DNA of 64,000 bases from Microbacterium saccharophilum (GCF_007992455.1 NZ_BKAH01000004.1:124001-188000); one strand, 5' to 3'. Counted from the first letter of the stretch, positions 11,268-19,611 are shown. Numbers and translations are program-made. The notes: generated by a model not told the origin, from the letters alone.

Positions 11268-12470
11268 TCACTTCTTCTTGCCGTCGTAGTGCGGGTTCTC
11301 CCAGATGACCGAACCGCCCTGACCGAGGCCCACACACATGGCGGTGAGGCCGTAGCGGACGTCGGGGCGCTCGGCGAACTGGGCCGCGAGCTGGATCATG
11401 AGGCGCACGCCGGAGGCGGCGAGGGGGTGGCCGAGGGCGATCGCCCCGCCCCACTGGTTGACGCGCGGGTCGTCGTCGGCGATGCCGAAGTGGTCCAGCA
11501 GCGAGATCACCTGGATGGCGAACGCCTCGTTCAGCTCGAACAGGCCGATGTCCGAGATCTTCAGCCCCGCCTTGCGAAGCGCCTTCTCCGTGGAGGGGAT
11601 GGGCCCGATGCCCATGATCTCCGGCTGCACGCCCGCGAACGCGAACGACACCATGCGCATCTTGGGACGGAGACCGAGCTCCTTCACGGCCCGTCCGCCG
11701 GCCAGCAGCGACATCGTGGCACCGTCGGTCAGCGGCGACGAGGTGCCCGCCGTGACCCGACCGTGCGGGCGGAACGGGGTCTTGAGGCCGGCGAGGTCCT
11801 CCATCGTCGTCTGGGGACGGCGTCCCTCGTCCTCGGTCGCGAGCGCCCAGGAGCCTTCGGCGTCCTTGACGGCGACCGAGACGAGGTCGGGCTGGAACTT
11901 GCCGGCGTCGTACGCGGCCTGCGCCTTGTGCTGGCTCAGCATCCCGAAGCGGTCGGAGCGCTCCTTCGTGAGATGCGGGAAGCGGTCGAAGATGCGCTCG
12001 GCCGTCACCCCCATGTTGAGGGCGCCCGGGTCGACCATCTTCTCCGCGACGAAGCGGGGGTTCGGGTCGGCGTTGCCGCCGATGGGGTGATGACCCATGT
12101 GCTCGACGCCGCCCGCGAGGGCCACGTCGTACATGCCGAAGCCGATCGAGCCGGCCATCGTCGTGACGCTCGTCATGGCGCCGGCGCACATCCGGTCGAT
12201 CGCGAAGCCCGGCACCGTCTGGGGCAGGCCCGCGAGGATCGCGACCGAGCGCCCGAGGGTCAGCCCCTGGTCTCCGGTCTGGCTCGTCGCGGCGATCGCG
12301 ACGTCGTCGACGCGGTCTGCCGGGACCTGCGGGTTGCGCTCCATCAGGCCGATGGTCGCCTTCACGGCGAGGTCATCGGCGCGGGTGTTCCAGTACATGC
12401 CTTTTTCGCCGGCACGCCCGAACGGGGTGCGCATTCCGTCGACGAAGTAGACGTCCGAAAGCTCGGCCAC
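11268..12470 (-). CDS. fadA: Acetyl-CoA acyltransferase (3-ketoacyl-CoA thiolase)
   Basis: Cleaves 3-ketoacyl-CoA to acetyl-CoA and a shortened acyl-CoA, the last step of beta-oxidation. The 400-residue product has the thiolase fold: acyl-accepting Cys95 in DRMCAGAMT, NEAFAIQ, GGAIALGHPLAASG with the catalytic His, and the second Cys in MCVGLGQGG near the C-terminus. GTG start at 12470 has TTTGGAGG about 4 nt upstream. It is first in an operon with the multienzyme gene; a TAGGCT -10 box lies about 30 nt upstream. Confidence 0.95.
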   Translation of the reverse strand: MAELSDVYFVDGMRTPFGRAGEKGMYWNTRADDLAVKATIGLMERNPQVPADRVDDVAIAATSQTGDQGLTLGRSVAILAGLPQTVPGFAIDRMCAGAMTSVTTMAGSIGFGMYDVALAGGVEHMGHHPIGGNADPNPRFVAEKMVDPGALNMGVTAERIFDRFPHLTKERSDRFGMLSQHKAQAAYDAGKFQPDLVSVAVKDAEGSWALATEDEGRRPQTTMEDLAGLKTPFRPHGRVTAGTSSPLTDGATMSLLAGGRAVKELGLRPKMRMVSFAFAGVQPEIMGIGPIPSTEKALRKAGLKISDIGLFELNEAFAIQVISLLDHFGIADDDPRVNQWGGAIALGHPLAASGVRLMIQLAAQFAERPDVRYGLTAMCVGLGQGGSVIWENPHYDGKKK

Positions 12471-12497
12471 ACTGCCTCCAAAGTTAGGGATCCCTCA

Positions 12498-12503
12498 AGC
12501 CTA
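12498..12503 (-). promoter_or_regulatory. Promoter -10 box of the thiolase operon
   Basis: On the minus strand this reads TAGGCT, about 28 nt before the GTG start. No clear -35 was recognised. Confidence 0.45.
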
Positions 12504-12541
12504 TGAAGGCGGCAGGGGCGGGGAAATCGGTTGGATCGTAT

Positions 12542-13738
12542 CTACGAAGCCGGCTCGGACGGCTCCGCCGCCGCGTGCACGGAATCCACAAAGGCTTGGA
12601 CGATCACCTGTGCAGTCTGCGCAATCTGCCAGCGGCGGGCGCCGTACGACTCGAGGACGCGCCCGACGCCGTCGACATCCAGCGGCTCCGGCGGCTGCCA
12701 CGCGACGCGGCGCAGCGTGTCCGGGGTCAGGAGGTTCTCGGCCGGCATGTTGAGCTCTTCCGCGAGGTCATCGATGCGCGGCCGGACGGTCTTCAGCCGC
12801 GCGTCGGCGGCCGGGTTCCGGTCGGCCCATGCGCGCGGCGGCGGCATTCCGTCACCCGGAACGCGTTCCACGGGGAGGACCGGGGCGGCGCGGCCCGCTT
12901 CGATCGCCGCCCACCAGCGGTCCAGCTGGGTGCGGCTCGCGCGGCCGATGAACTCCTTCGTGCGGGCGAGATCCTGCTTGGTGGCCGGGTCGGCCCGCAC
13001 GGCGGCGACGAGTGCACGGTCGGGCACGAGGCGGCCGGGGGAGACGTCCTGCTCCCTGGCGTATTCCTCGCGCGCCGTCCAGAGCGCCTTGGCGACGGCG
13101 AGCGAGCGCCGTCCGCGCACCGTGTGCAGTCCGCTCAGGCGGCGCCACGGCTCTTCACGCGGCGGCTTCGCGGGGCGTGTGCGCACGGCCTCGAACTCCT
13201 CCTGCGCGAGGGCCGTCTTGCCCTGCTCCTCCAGCTCGAGCGCGAGCGCATCGCGGACGTCGATGAGGTGCAGCACGTCGAGGGCCGCGTATTCGAGCCA
13301 GGATTGCGGCAGGGGACGCGTGGACCAGTCGGCCGCGGAGTGCGCCTTGGCAAGGGTGATGCCGAGCGTGTCCTCGACGACGGCGCCGAGTCCGACCCGG
13401 GCGTGCCCGAGCAGCCGGGCGGCGAGTTCGGTGTCGAAGATCGACGGAGGCTCGAGGTTCTCCTCGCGCAGCGACGGGAGGTCCTGGCTCGCCGCATGCA
13501 GCACCCACTCGACGTCGCCGATGGCGTCCTGCAGCGGGGCCATGTCGCCGAGGGCCGGCGGGTCGAAGAGGAACACGCCGGCATCGCGCCGGTAGACCTG
13601 AATGAGGTACGCGCGCTGCGTGTAGCGGAACCCGGATGCTCGTTCGACGTCGACGGCGACCGGCCCCGTGCCGCCCGCGAGGGTCAGCGCGGCCTCGATG
13701 AACTCTTCGACATCGGTGATGACGGGGTACTCAGCCAC
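12542..13738 (-). CDS. RNase D-like 3'-5' exonuclease with HRDC domain
   Basis: Predicted 3'-5' exoribonuclease; actinobacterial members are annotated as ribonuclease D or HRDC proteins. The 398-residue product starts with a DEDD exonuclease domain: PVAVDVERASGFRYTQRAYLIQVYR (first acidic pair D/E), WVLHAASQDLPSL, FDTELAARLLG, and a final YAALDVLHLIDV. An HRDC helical domain follows at about residues 210-290. GTG 13738 overlaps the DUF3000 stop by 8 nt (GTGGCTGA), so translation is probably coupled. The neighbourhood DUF3000-RNase D-thiolase is conserved in Micrococcales. Confidence 0.88.
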   Translation of the reverse strand: MAEYPVITDVEEFIEAALTLAGGTGPVAVDVERASGFRYTQRAYLIQVYRRDAGVFLFDPPALGDMAPLQDAIGDVEWVLHAASQDLPSLREENLEPPSIFDTELAARLLGHARVGLGAVVEDTLGITLAKAHSAADWSTRPLPQSWLEYAALDVLHLIDVRDALALELEEQGKTALAQEEFEAVRTRPAKPPREEPWRRLSGLHTVRGRRSLAVAKALWTAREEYAREQDVSPGRLVPDRALVAAVRADPATKQDLARTKEFIGRASRTQLDRWWAAIEAGRAAPVLPVERVPGDGMPPPRAWADRNPAADARLKTVRPRIDDLAEELNMPAENLLTPDTLRRVAWQPPEPLDVDGVGRVLESYGARRWQIAQTAQVIVQAFVDSVHAAAEPSEPAS

Positions 13739-14321
13739 GCGCCGCCCTGTTTCCGCCCAACACGACGATTCCCTCCGACCCGGGCGGGAGACCCGCCAGC
13801 ATGCACACCAGTTCCGCCCACGCCCGCACGTGCGCCGCGACGTCGCCTTCCGGCGACCAGGACGCACGCAGCTCGATCTGCGCGCCGTCGCCTTCCTCGG
13901 CGAGCGATCCGAATCCCTTGGACAGCGTCTTGGTGGCCGTGCCGGATGCCGAGTGGAACCGGGCGCCGCGGGCGGCCAGCGCGTCGACGAGCCAGGACCA
14001 CGCGACGTCCGCCAGGAGGGGATCGGTGCCGATCTCCGGCTCGAGGGGCGCCTGCGCGAAGCAGACGATGCGCCAGGCGCCGTTCCACGCGTCGGGCTCG
14101 CTCGGGTCGTGCAGGAGGATGAGCCGGCCGGTCCCGTACTCGGAGTCGCCGCCCTCCTCATCGGGGCGCACGTCACCGGCGAGAGCGATGGCCTCCGGCG
14201 CGAGCGAGGACGGCGCCGGGATCTCGCGTACCGCGAAGTCATCGCGGAAACTCAGGGCGCGCAGCGCATCGGCGACCTGCGCGAAGGCCGGCGTGGCAGC
14301 CGGGGGACGGGGTTCATCCAC
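13731..14321 (-). CDS. DUF3000 domain protein
   Basis: A 196-residue actinobacterial protein of unknown function matching DUF3000 throughout (ALRALSFRDDFAVREIPAPSSLAPEAIALAGDV, GRLILLHDPSEPDAWNGAWRIVCFAQAPLEPEIG). There is no signal peptide or membrane segment. GTG start at 14321; the end overlaps the RNase D-like gene, and the pair are expected to be co-translated. The start is 25 nt from the divergent hydrolase gene, so their promoters must overlap. Confidence 0.85.
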   Translation of the reverse strand: MDEPRPPAATPAFAQVADALRALSFRDDFAVREIPAPSSLAPEAIALAGDVRPDEEGGDSEYGTGRLILLHDPSEPDAWNGAWRIVCFAQAPLEPEIGTDPLLADVAWSWLVDALAARGARFHSASGTATKTLSKGFGSLAEEGDGAQIELRASWSPEGDVAAHVRAWAELVCMLAGLPPGSEGIVVLGGNRAARG

Positions 14322-14331
14322 GTCGACAGAC

Positions 14332-14337
14332 TAGAGT
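14332..14337 (+). promoter_or_regulatory. Promoter -10 box of the alpha/beta hydrolase gene
   Basis: TAGAGT with 9 nt to the ATG, implying an almost leaderless transcript. It lies within the divergent gap shared with DUF3000. Confidence 0.45.
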
Positions 14338-14346
14338 GACGGGACC

Positions 14347-15558
14347 ATGAAGGCACCCAGGCGCGCCGTTCCCGCCGGCGCATCTCCGACGCTCATCGCC
14401 GCGCTCCGCGGACTCATCGTCGCGATGGCGACGGCGGTCGTCGGCGTGACCGGGATGCTGACCTTCATCTCGGTGCGGATGGCCCGGAAGGTCGTGACCC
14501 CGGGGGGCAGGCTGCCCGACACGAAGATCCTCGACGTCGACACCGCCGCGCAGACGATCACCCTGACCCGCACGCCCGACACGGTGCTCCCGGGACGCTA
14601 CGGCCTGTTCACCGTCGGCACGGCCGCCTATCTCAAGCTCGGCTCCGTGCTCTCCGCGGACGAGACGAGCGTGAAGCGCAAGCTCCTCACGCATGTCGGT
14701 CCCGACGCGCAGCTCGCCCCCGATGCCGCCTTCAGCGGCTGGTACTTCGACCAGCCCGAGGAGCTGCACCTGCCCTTCTCCGTCGAGCTCGTCGGCTCTC
14801 CCGTCGGCCCCTGCCCGGCCTGGATCTTCCCGGCCGCAGAGCCGAGCGACACGTGGGTCGTGCAGGTGCACGGGCGCGGCACGACCCGCGCCGAATGCCT
14901 CCGCGCCGTCCCCGTCTTCCACGCGGCCGGGCTCACCTCGCTCGTCGTGTCGTATCGCAACGACGGCGAAGCGCCCCGCAGCCGCGGCGGGGCCTACGGT
15001 CTGGGCGCGACGGAGTGGCGGGACGTGGATGCCGCCATCGGCCTGGCCCGCCGCCGGGGCGCCCGCCGCGTGATCGTCATGGGCTGGTCGATGGGCGGCG
15101 CGATCGCACTGCAGCTGGCGCTCAGCTCCGCGCATCGCGACATCCTGACCGGGATCATCCTCGAATCGCCGGTCATCGACTGGCGGATCGTGCTCAGCCA
15201 TCAGGCGCGGCTCCTCGGCCTCCCCTCGCAGGTCGCGGACCTCGCGATCGGCACCCTGCGCCGGGAATGGACGACGCCGGTCACCGGCGCCGACGTGGCG
15301 ATCCCGTTCGACCGGCTCGACGTGGTGTCCCGCGCGGCGGAGCTCCGGCATCCGATCCTCATCCTGCACAGCGACGACGACGGCTTCGTCCCGTCGGATG
15401 CCTCGCACGATCTGGTCGTCGCGAGACCCGATCTCGTGGACCTGCAGATCTTCGACGTCGCGCGGCACACGAAGCTGTGGAACTACGACCAGGAGCGCTG
15501 GACCGCGGCCATCACGGGCTGGCTGACGCGGACCGGGCAGGTCACCCCCGCGGTTTAG
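14347..15558 (+). CDS. Membrane-anchored alpha/beta hydrolase
   Basis: 403 residues. An N-terminal hydrophobic segment (about residues 18-42) probably anchors it, and it is followed by an alpha/beta hydrolase domain. The nucleophile elbow is GWSMGG with Ser248; the acid is in HSDDDGFVP and the His in ARHTKLWNYD near the C-terminus. VVQVHGRGTTRAE forms the oxyanion region. The substrate is unknown; an esterase or peptidase-like role is possible. It sits directly before zapE, whose -10 box overlaps its stop codon. Confidence 0.85.
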   Translation: MKAPRRAVPAGASPTLIAALRGLIVAMATAVVGVTGMLTFISVRMARKVVTPGGRLPDTKILDVDTAAQTITLTRTPDTVLPGRYGLFTVGTAAYLKLGSVLSADETSVKRKLLTHVGPDAQLAPDAAFSGWYFDQPEELHLPFSVELVGSPVGPCPAWIFPAAEPSDTWVVQVHGRGTTRAECLRAVPVFHAAGLTSLVVSYRNDGEAPRSRGGAYGLGATEWRDVDAAIGLARRRGARRVIVMGWSMGGAIALQLALSSAHRDILTGIILESPVIDWRIVLSHQARLLGLPSQVADLAIGTLRREWTTPVTGADVAIPFDRLDVVSRAAELRHPILILHSDDDGFVPSDASHDLVVARPDLVDLQIFDVARHTKLWNYDQERWTAAITGWLTRTGQVTPAV

Positions 15559-15561
15559 TGT
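15556..15561 (+). promoter_or_regulatory. Leaderless promoter of zapE
   Basis: TAGTGT ends exactly 6 nt before the GTG start, the spacing that puts the transcription start on the start codon. The box reuses the TAG stop of the hydrolase gene. Confidence 0.5.
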
Positions 15562-15567
15562 GGAGGG

Positions 15568-16596
15568 GTGAGCAGCGCACCCGTCGGCATCGTGCATCTG
15601 AGCGACCGCGCTCCCCAGGTCTCGGGTGAGCAGATGGTCGCGGCGCTGATCCCTCCGCCCCAGTTCGACGGCGCGACGTTCGAGACGTACCGCGCGGATG
15701 CGCGCTTCCCGTTGCAGCAGGAGGCGAAGGATCTGCTGATCGCGTTCAGCGGCGGCGGGGCACCGGCGGCCCGGGGCGGGCTCTTCCGACGCGCCAAGAA
15801 GAGCCCCGAGGTCAAGCCCGGGGTGTACCTGGACGGCGGCTTCGGCGTCGGCAAGACGCACCTGCTCGCCGCGATCTACCACGCGGTACCGGCCCGCCGG
15901 AAGTACTTCGGCTCCTTCATCGAGTACACCGCCCTCGTGGGGGCGCTCGGCTACCAGAAGACGGTCGAGCTGTTCCGCGGCGCCGACCTGCTCTGCATCG
16001 ACGAATTCGAGCTCGACGACCCGGGCGACACCATGGTGATGACCCGGCTGCTCGGCGAGCTCGTCCCGACCGGCACGCGCCTGGCCGCGACATCCAACAC
16101 CCCGCCGAACGCGCTGGGCGAGGGCCGGTTCGCCGCGCAGGACTTCCTGCGCGAGATCCACGCGATGGCGGCGAGTTTCCAGACCATCCGCATCGACGGC
16201 ACCGACTACCGTCAGCGCGCCGTCGACGGGCACGCCGTGGTCGTCACCGCGGGCGAGTACGAGCGTGACCTCGCGGATGCCGCGGCGTCCGGCCTCGTCT
16301 CCGACGACGCGTTCGACACCCTCATCCGGCACCTCGCGACGGTGCACCCGTCGCGGTACATCCGCCTCATCGAGGACATCGCCGTCATCGGCATCCGCGA
16401 TGTCGCCCCGCTCGACGACCAGTCCGCCGCGCTGCGCTTCGTCGCGTTCATCGACCGCGCGTACGACGCGCAGATCCCGGTGCGCGCCACCGGAACCTCT
16501 CTGGACCAGGTCTTCACCGACGACATGCTGGCCGGCGGCTATCGCAAGAAGTACCTCCGCGCGATCTCGCGCCTGGTCGCCCTCACCCACAGCTGA
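15568..16596 (+). CDS. zapE: Cell division protein ZapE (AFG1-like ATPase)
   Basis: 342-residue P-loop ATPase of the AFG1/ZapE family; in E. coli ZapE acts on FtsZ at the septum under stress. Walker A is DGGFGVGKTHLLAA from about residue 90 and Walker B is DLLCIDEFELDD. AATSNTPPNALGEGRF is sensor 1, and the family C-terminus SRLVAL is present. GTG 15568 follows a TAGTGT box by 6 nt, so the mRNA is probably leaderless, although GGAGGG also precedes it. It is isolated from the downstream amt by over 200 nt. Confidence 0.92.
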   Translation: MSSAPVGIVHLSDRAPQVSGEQMVAALIPPPQFDGATFETYRADARFPLQQEAKDLLIAFSGGGAPAARGGLFRRAKKSPEVKPGVYLDGGFGVGKTHLLAAIYHAVPARRKYFGSFIEYTALVGALGYQKTVELFRGADLLCIDEFELDDPGDTMVMTRLLGELVPTGTRLAATSNTPPNALGEGRFAAQDFLREIHAMAASFQTIRIDGTDYRQRAVDGHAVVVTAGEYERDLADAAASGLVSDDAFDTLIRHLATVHPSRYIRLIEDIAVIGIRDVAPLDDQSAALRFVAFIDRAYDAQIPVRATGTSLDQVFTDDMLAGGYRKKYLRAISRLVALTHS

Positions 16597-16680
16597 CCCC
16601 GCCGCCCCGGCCTTCCTCCGGCCGATTCGAAGCGGTCATCCGGCCCGCCGAAACGTGATGTTCACGCCCGGGGCACCCTT

Positions 16681-16696
16681 GTAACAGTCGCGAAAC
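16681..16696 (+). promoter_or_regulatory. GlnR-type nitrogen control box before amt
   Basis: GTAAC-N6-GAAAC matches the a-site/b-site unit of actinobacterial GlnR. A second GAAAC lies at 16715-16719, one base off ideal spacing. The site is 120-135 nt before amt, a classical GlnR target. No glnR gene is in the window. Confidence 0.6.
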
Positions 16697-16815
16697 ACGA
16701 CACGCATACTGCGGGAAACCGGCAGTGATGAGACTGGGCGAGCCCGGATCCCACCGTCACACCCGACATCAGGCGGAGCGGGCCTTTGAGTATCAACACA
16801 TGAGTGAGGAACTTC

Positions 16816-18042
16816 ATGGACAGCGGAAATCTCGCCTGGTCTGTCGCGGCGACAGCCCTCGTGCTTCTCATGACGCCCGGTGTGGCGTTCTTCTACGGCG
16901 GTCTGGTGAAGGCCAAGTCGGTCGTCAGCATGATGATGCTGAGCTTCGGCGCCATGGGCTTGGTGGCCGTGCTCTGGATCCTCTACGGCTCCAACATGAC
17001 CGTGATCGGCGAGGGGGAGTCCCAGTTCCTGGCCGGCAACCCGTTCAGTGACTTCGGTCTGGCCAACGCCGACAGCGACACCCTCGTCATCTCGGCCTAC
17101 GGTGCCACGTTCGCGATCATCACGGTCGCCCTCATCTCCGGCGCGATCGCAGACCGTGCGAAGTTCGGGTCGTGGATGATCTTCGCGGGCGTCTTCGCCA
17201 CGGTGGTCTACTTCCCGGTGGCCGCCTGGGTCTGGGGCGGTGGCTGGATCTACAACCTCGGCGCGAACCTCGGTCTGGATGTCGCCGTAATCGACTACGC
17301 CGGCGGTACGGCCGTGCACATCAACGCCGGCGCGGCGGCCCTCGCCCTCGCACTGGTGCTCGGCAAGCGCGTCGGATTCCAGAAGGGGATCAACAAGCCG
17401 CACAATGTGCCGCTCGTGCTCCTGGGCGCCGCGCTCCTGTGGTTCGGATGGTTCGGGTTCAACGCCGGCGCCGAAGGCACGTTCTCGCTTCTCGGCACCG
17501 AGGACTCCAGCGTCGGCCTCATCGTCGTCAACACCCTGGGCGCCACGGCCGCCGCGATCCTCGGCTGGATCATCATCGAGAAGATCAAGGACGGCAAGGC
17601 CACCTCGATCGGTGCCGCGTCCGGCGCCGTCGCGGGCCTCGTCGCGATCACCCCGGCGTGCGCCGCGCTGGCGCCCGGCTGGGCCCTCCTCCTCGGCCTC
17701 GTCACCGGTGCGGTCTGCGCCCTCGCGATCGAACTGAAGTGGAAGCTCGGCTACGACGACGCGCTCGACGTCGTGGGCGTGCACCTCGTCGGCGGCCTGA
17801 TCGGAACGCTGTACCTCGGCTTCTTCGCCACCGGCACCGGCCTCTTCACCGGCGGCGACGCGTCGCAGCTGCTCGTGCAGGTCATCGCTGCCGTGGGCGT
17901 CCTGGTCTACTCCTTCGTGGTCGCCTACGTCCTCGGTCTCATCATCGAGAAGACGATCGGCTTCCGCGTCAAGAACGAGGACGAGATCGCCGGCGTCGAC
18001 ACCGTGGTCCACGGTGAGGAGGGCTACGCCCTCGTCGACTGA
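16816..18042 (+). CDS. amt: Ammonium transporter, Amt family
   Basis: Integral membrane ammonium channel, 408 residues with 11 predicted membrane helices and no signal peptide (starts MDSGNLAWSVAATALVLLMTPGVAFFYGG). The two conserved pore histidines are visible in GGTAVHINAGAAAL and VVGVHLVGGLIGT. I chose ATG 16816 because GAGGAA lies 4-6 nt upstream; an in-frame GTG at 16804 overlaps that site. No glnK/glnD follows, unlike many actinobacteria; a terminator closes the unit. Likely induced on nitrogen limitation through the GlnR box upstream. Confidence 0.96.
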   Translation: MDSGNLAWSVAATALVLLMTPGVAFFYGGLVKAKSVVSMMMLSFGAMGLVAVLWILYGSNMTVIGEGESQFLAGNPFSDFGLANADSDTLVISAYGATFAIITVALISGAIADRAKFGSWMIFAGVFATVVYFPVAAWVWGGGWIYNLGANLGLDVAVIDYAGGTAVHINAGAAALALALVLGKRVGFQKGINKPHNVPLVLLGAALLWFGWFGFNAGAEGTFSLLGTEDSSVGLIVVNTLGATAAAILGWIIIEKIKDGKATSIGAASGAVAGLVAITPACAALAPGWALLLGLVTGAVCALAIELKWKLGYDDALDVVGVHLVGGLIGTLYLGFFATGTGLFTGGDASQLLVQVIAAVGVLVYSFVVAYVLGLIIEKTIGFRVKNEDEIAGVDTVVHGEEGYALVD

Positions 18043-18063
18043 ATCGACGCAGTTCCAGCACGG

Positions 18064-18092
18064 AGAGGGTGCCGCATCATGCGGCACCCTCT
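18064..18092 (+). terminator. Hairpin terminator after amt
   Basis: A 13-bp stem (GAGGGTGCCGCA core) with a 3-nt loop, followed by TTCG, starting 22 nt after the amt stop. Confidence 0.8.
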
Positions 18093-18133
18093 TCGCGTGC
18101 GCGGGGGGGCGCGGGCGTCGGATTCCGGCTCAG

Positions 18134-18139
18134 TAGGGT
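18134..18139 (+). promoter_or_regulatory. Leaderless promoter of the PemK-like gene
   Basis: TAGGGT ends 6 nt before GTG 18146. Confidence 0.5.
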
Positions 18140-18145
18140 GGCAGG

Positions 18146-18661
18146 GTGAGCTACGCCACCCGCATCCTGCACGCCCTCGGCGGCCTCTTCCGCTCCTCCG
18201 CCGCTTCGACGCCCGCGCCGGTCCGCGACCTGCCGGGGCGCGGGGGAGAGGGCGCGACCTTCGAGGTCGCGCCGCCGGCCGCCCGCGGACTGCGGATCAC
18301 CTACGCCCCCGCCCTCGACGGCGATCCGGATGCCGGGGAGATCGTCTGGACGTGGGTGCCGTACGCGGAGAACGACGGGCGCGGCAAGGACCGCCCGGTG
18401 CTCGTCATCGGCCGAGACGGGGAGGACCGCGTCTACGCCGTCCGCCTCACGAGCAAGTCGCATGACGGCGACCGCGACTTCCTGGCGCTCGGCACGGGAC
18501 CGTGGGACAGCCGGGGGCGGCCGTCCTGGGTCGACATCGAGCAGCTCTACAGCGTGCACCGCGACGGGATGCGGCGCGAGGCCAGCGTGCTGGACCTCGA
18601 CCGCTTCACGCGCGTCGCGAAGGCGCTGAGCGACCGGTACGGCTGGGCCGTCGGCGGCTGA
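18146..18661 (+). CDS. PemK/MazF-like family protein, no antitoxin partner
   Basis: 171 residues. The C-terminal two thirds resemble the PemK/MazF fold: GEIVWTWVPYAENDGRGKDRPVLVIGRDG (beta1-beta2 with the conserved K-x-RPVLV), then SWVDIEQLYSVHRDGM. MazF-type toxins are sequence-specific endoribonucleases that work with an antitoxin encoded next to them. Here no antitoxin-sized gene precedes or follows, and the protein has a 60-residue N-terminal extension. It is therefore probably a domesticated chromosomal relative, a form common in Micrococcales. A toxin role is not shown. Confidence 0.75.
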   Translation: MSYATRILHALGGLFRSSAASTPAPVRDLPGRGGEGATFEVAPPAARGLRITYAPALDGDPDAGEIVWTWVPYAENDGRGKDRPVLVIGRDGEDRVYAVRLTSKSHDGDRDFLALGTGPWDSRGRPSWVDIEQLYSVHRDGMRREASVLDLDRFTRVAKALSDRYGWAVGG

Positions 18662-18716
18662 CCGCCGGCATCCATCCCGGCGCCGGGTGCCGGCATCCCT
18701 CCGCCCTCCCGCGCCG

Positions 18717-18748
18717 GGGCCGTGTCCCACGTCCGGGCCGTGTCCCAC
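18717..18748. repeat. Direct repeat GGGCCGTGTCCCAC
   Basis: Two exact copies at 18717-18730 and 18735-18748 (18-nt period). A degenerate third copy containing TGTCCCAC lies near 18804. All are in the 278-nt gap between the PemK-like gene and the tRNA genes, where I see no coding signal. The motif TGTCCCAC-TCG-GCG recurs within the gap; function unknown. Confidence 0.5.
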
Positions 18749-18939
18749 TTCGAGCGAGTCGCCGCGGCCTGCAGCCACGGATGCCGTGACACGGTGCGGC
18801 CGCCTGTCCCACCTCGTGCGGCTGCGCGCCCGGAAACCCGCAGGTGGCGCGACACGCACGCTCGGCGGGCGTGTGGGCACGCGAGGGCACGAAAAAGCCC
18901 CGATGCTCGCGGGGTGCGCGTGCTGCGGGGCTGCTTCCG

Positions 18940-19012
18940 TGGGCGATACCAGACTCGAACTGATGACCTCTTCCGTGTGAAGGAAGCGCGCTACCAACTG
19001 CGCCAATCGCCC
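18940..19012 (-). tRNA. tRNA-Val (CAC)
   Basis: A 73-nt cloverleaf on the minus strand: acceptor GGGCGAT pairing with ATCGCCC, anticodon stem CTTCC/GGAAG, loop TTCACAC with anticodon CAC, and TTCGAGT T-loop. CCA is not encoded. It is divergent from the other three tRNA genes and very similar to the tRNA-Val(GAC) at 19418, suggesting an old duplication. Confidence 0.92.
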
Positions 19013-19135
19013 ATGGCCCGGGGGCCGAGCACCAAGCTTATCGGATTCCCGGAGCCGTTCCACACACGCGGCCCGCGCTTCCGCGTCGAGGGGCGACCGC
19101 GCAGCGCGGCGAGACACGCGCGAGCGTCCGCCGGT

Positions 19136-19164
19136 TTGGAACTCGCGGATTAGTCAGCTAAAGT
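19136..19164 (+). promoter_or_regulatory. Promoter of the tRNA Gly-Cys-Val cluster
   Basis: TTGGAA, 17-nt spacer, TAAAGT: near-consensus -35 and -10 with ideal spacing. The predicted start is about 19171, some 24 nt before tRNA-Gly. Confidence 0.7.
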
Positions 19165-19194
19165 CAATGACGCGCCCGGAGAGATCCGGGATCC

Positions 19195-19266
19195 GCGGAT
19201 GTAGCGCAGTGGTAGCGCATCACCTTGCCAAGGTGAGGGTCGCGAGTTCGAATCTCGTCATCCGCT
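19195..19266 (+). tRNA. tRNA-Gly (GCC)
   Basis: A 72-nt cloverleaf: acceptor GCGGATG/CATCCGC, anticodon stem TCACC/GGTGA, loop TTGCCAA with anticodon GCC, TTCGAAT T-loop. First of three tandem tRNA genes. Confidence 0.93.
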
Positions 19267-19276
19267 CGAGTGCGGG

Positions 19277-19296
19277 GATCCCTTTTCGAAGGGATC
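19277..19296 (+). other. UUCG-capped hairpin between tRNA-Gly and tRNA-Cys
   Basis: GATCCCTT and AAGGGATC form a perfect 8-bp stem closed by TTCG, a very stable tetraloop. It sits in the spacer of the tRNA transcript, so it may guide processing. It lacks the T-run of a terminator. Confidence 0.55.
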
Positions 19297-19319
19297 ACGA
19301 CACGTGGGTCGAACCACAT

Positions 19320-19390
19320 GGTGGCGTGGCCGAGCGGCTAGGCACCGGCCTGCAAAGCCGTTTACACGGGTTCGAATCCCGTCGCCACCT
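19320..19390 (+). tRNA. tRNA-Cys (GCA)
   Basis: A 71-nt cloverleaf: acceptor GGTGGCG/CGCCACC, loop CTGCAAA with anticodon GCA, TTCGAAT T-loop. CCA is encoded directly after the discriminator (19391-19393). The outermost pair of the anticodon stem is C-U. Confidence 0.92.
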
Positions 19391-19417
19391 CCACTCAGAA
19401 CTGAACAGCCCATGCGG

Positions 19418-19489
19418 GCGCGATTGGCGCAGCGGTAGCGCGCTTCCCTGACACGGAAGAGGTCACTGGTTCGATCCCAGTATCGCGCA
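19418..19489 (+). tRNA. tRNA-Val (GAC)
   Basis: A 72-nt cloverleaf: acceptor GCGCGAT/ATCGCGC, anticodon stem CTTCC/GGAAG, loop CTGACAC with anticodon GAC, TTCGATC T-loop. CCA is encoded (19490-19492). Confidence 0.93.
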
Positions 19490-19496
19490 CCACCTG

Positions 19497-19521
19497 AAAC
19501 CCCCGGCCTCGCCGGGGGTTT
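19497..19521 (+). terminator. Rho-independent terminator of the tRNA cluster
   Basis: An 11-bp stem (AAACCCCCGGC) with loop CTC followed by TTTT, only 5 nt beyond the encoded CCA of tRNA-Val. Confidence 0.85.
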
Positions 19522-19611
19522 TCTGCATTCCGGGTTCGCCCGCACACCCCCGCTCCCACCTCGCGGCCCGACTGTGGATACGATCGGAGGACGACGTCAC
19601 GGAGGTTTGCG

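Noticed and set aside
18146..18661. Complete toxin-antitoxin module
   Set aside because: No antitoxin-sized ORF with a ribosome binding site lies next to the PemK-like gene.
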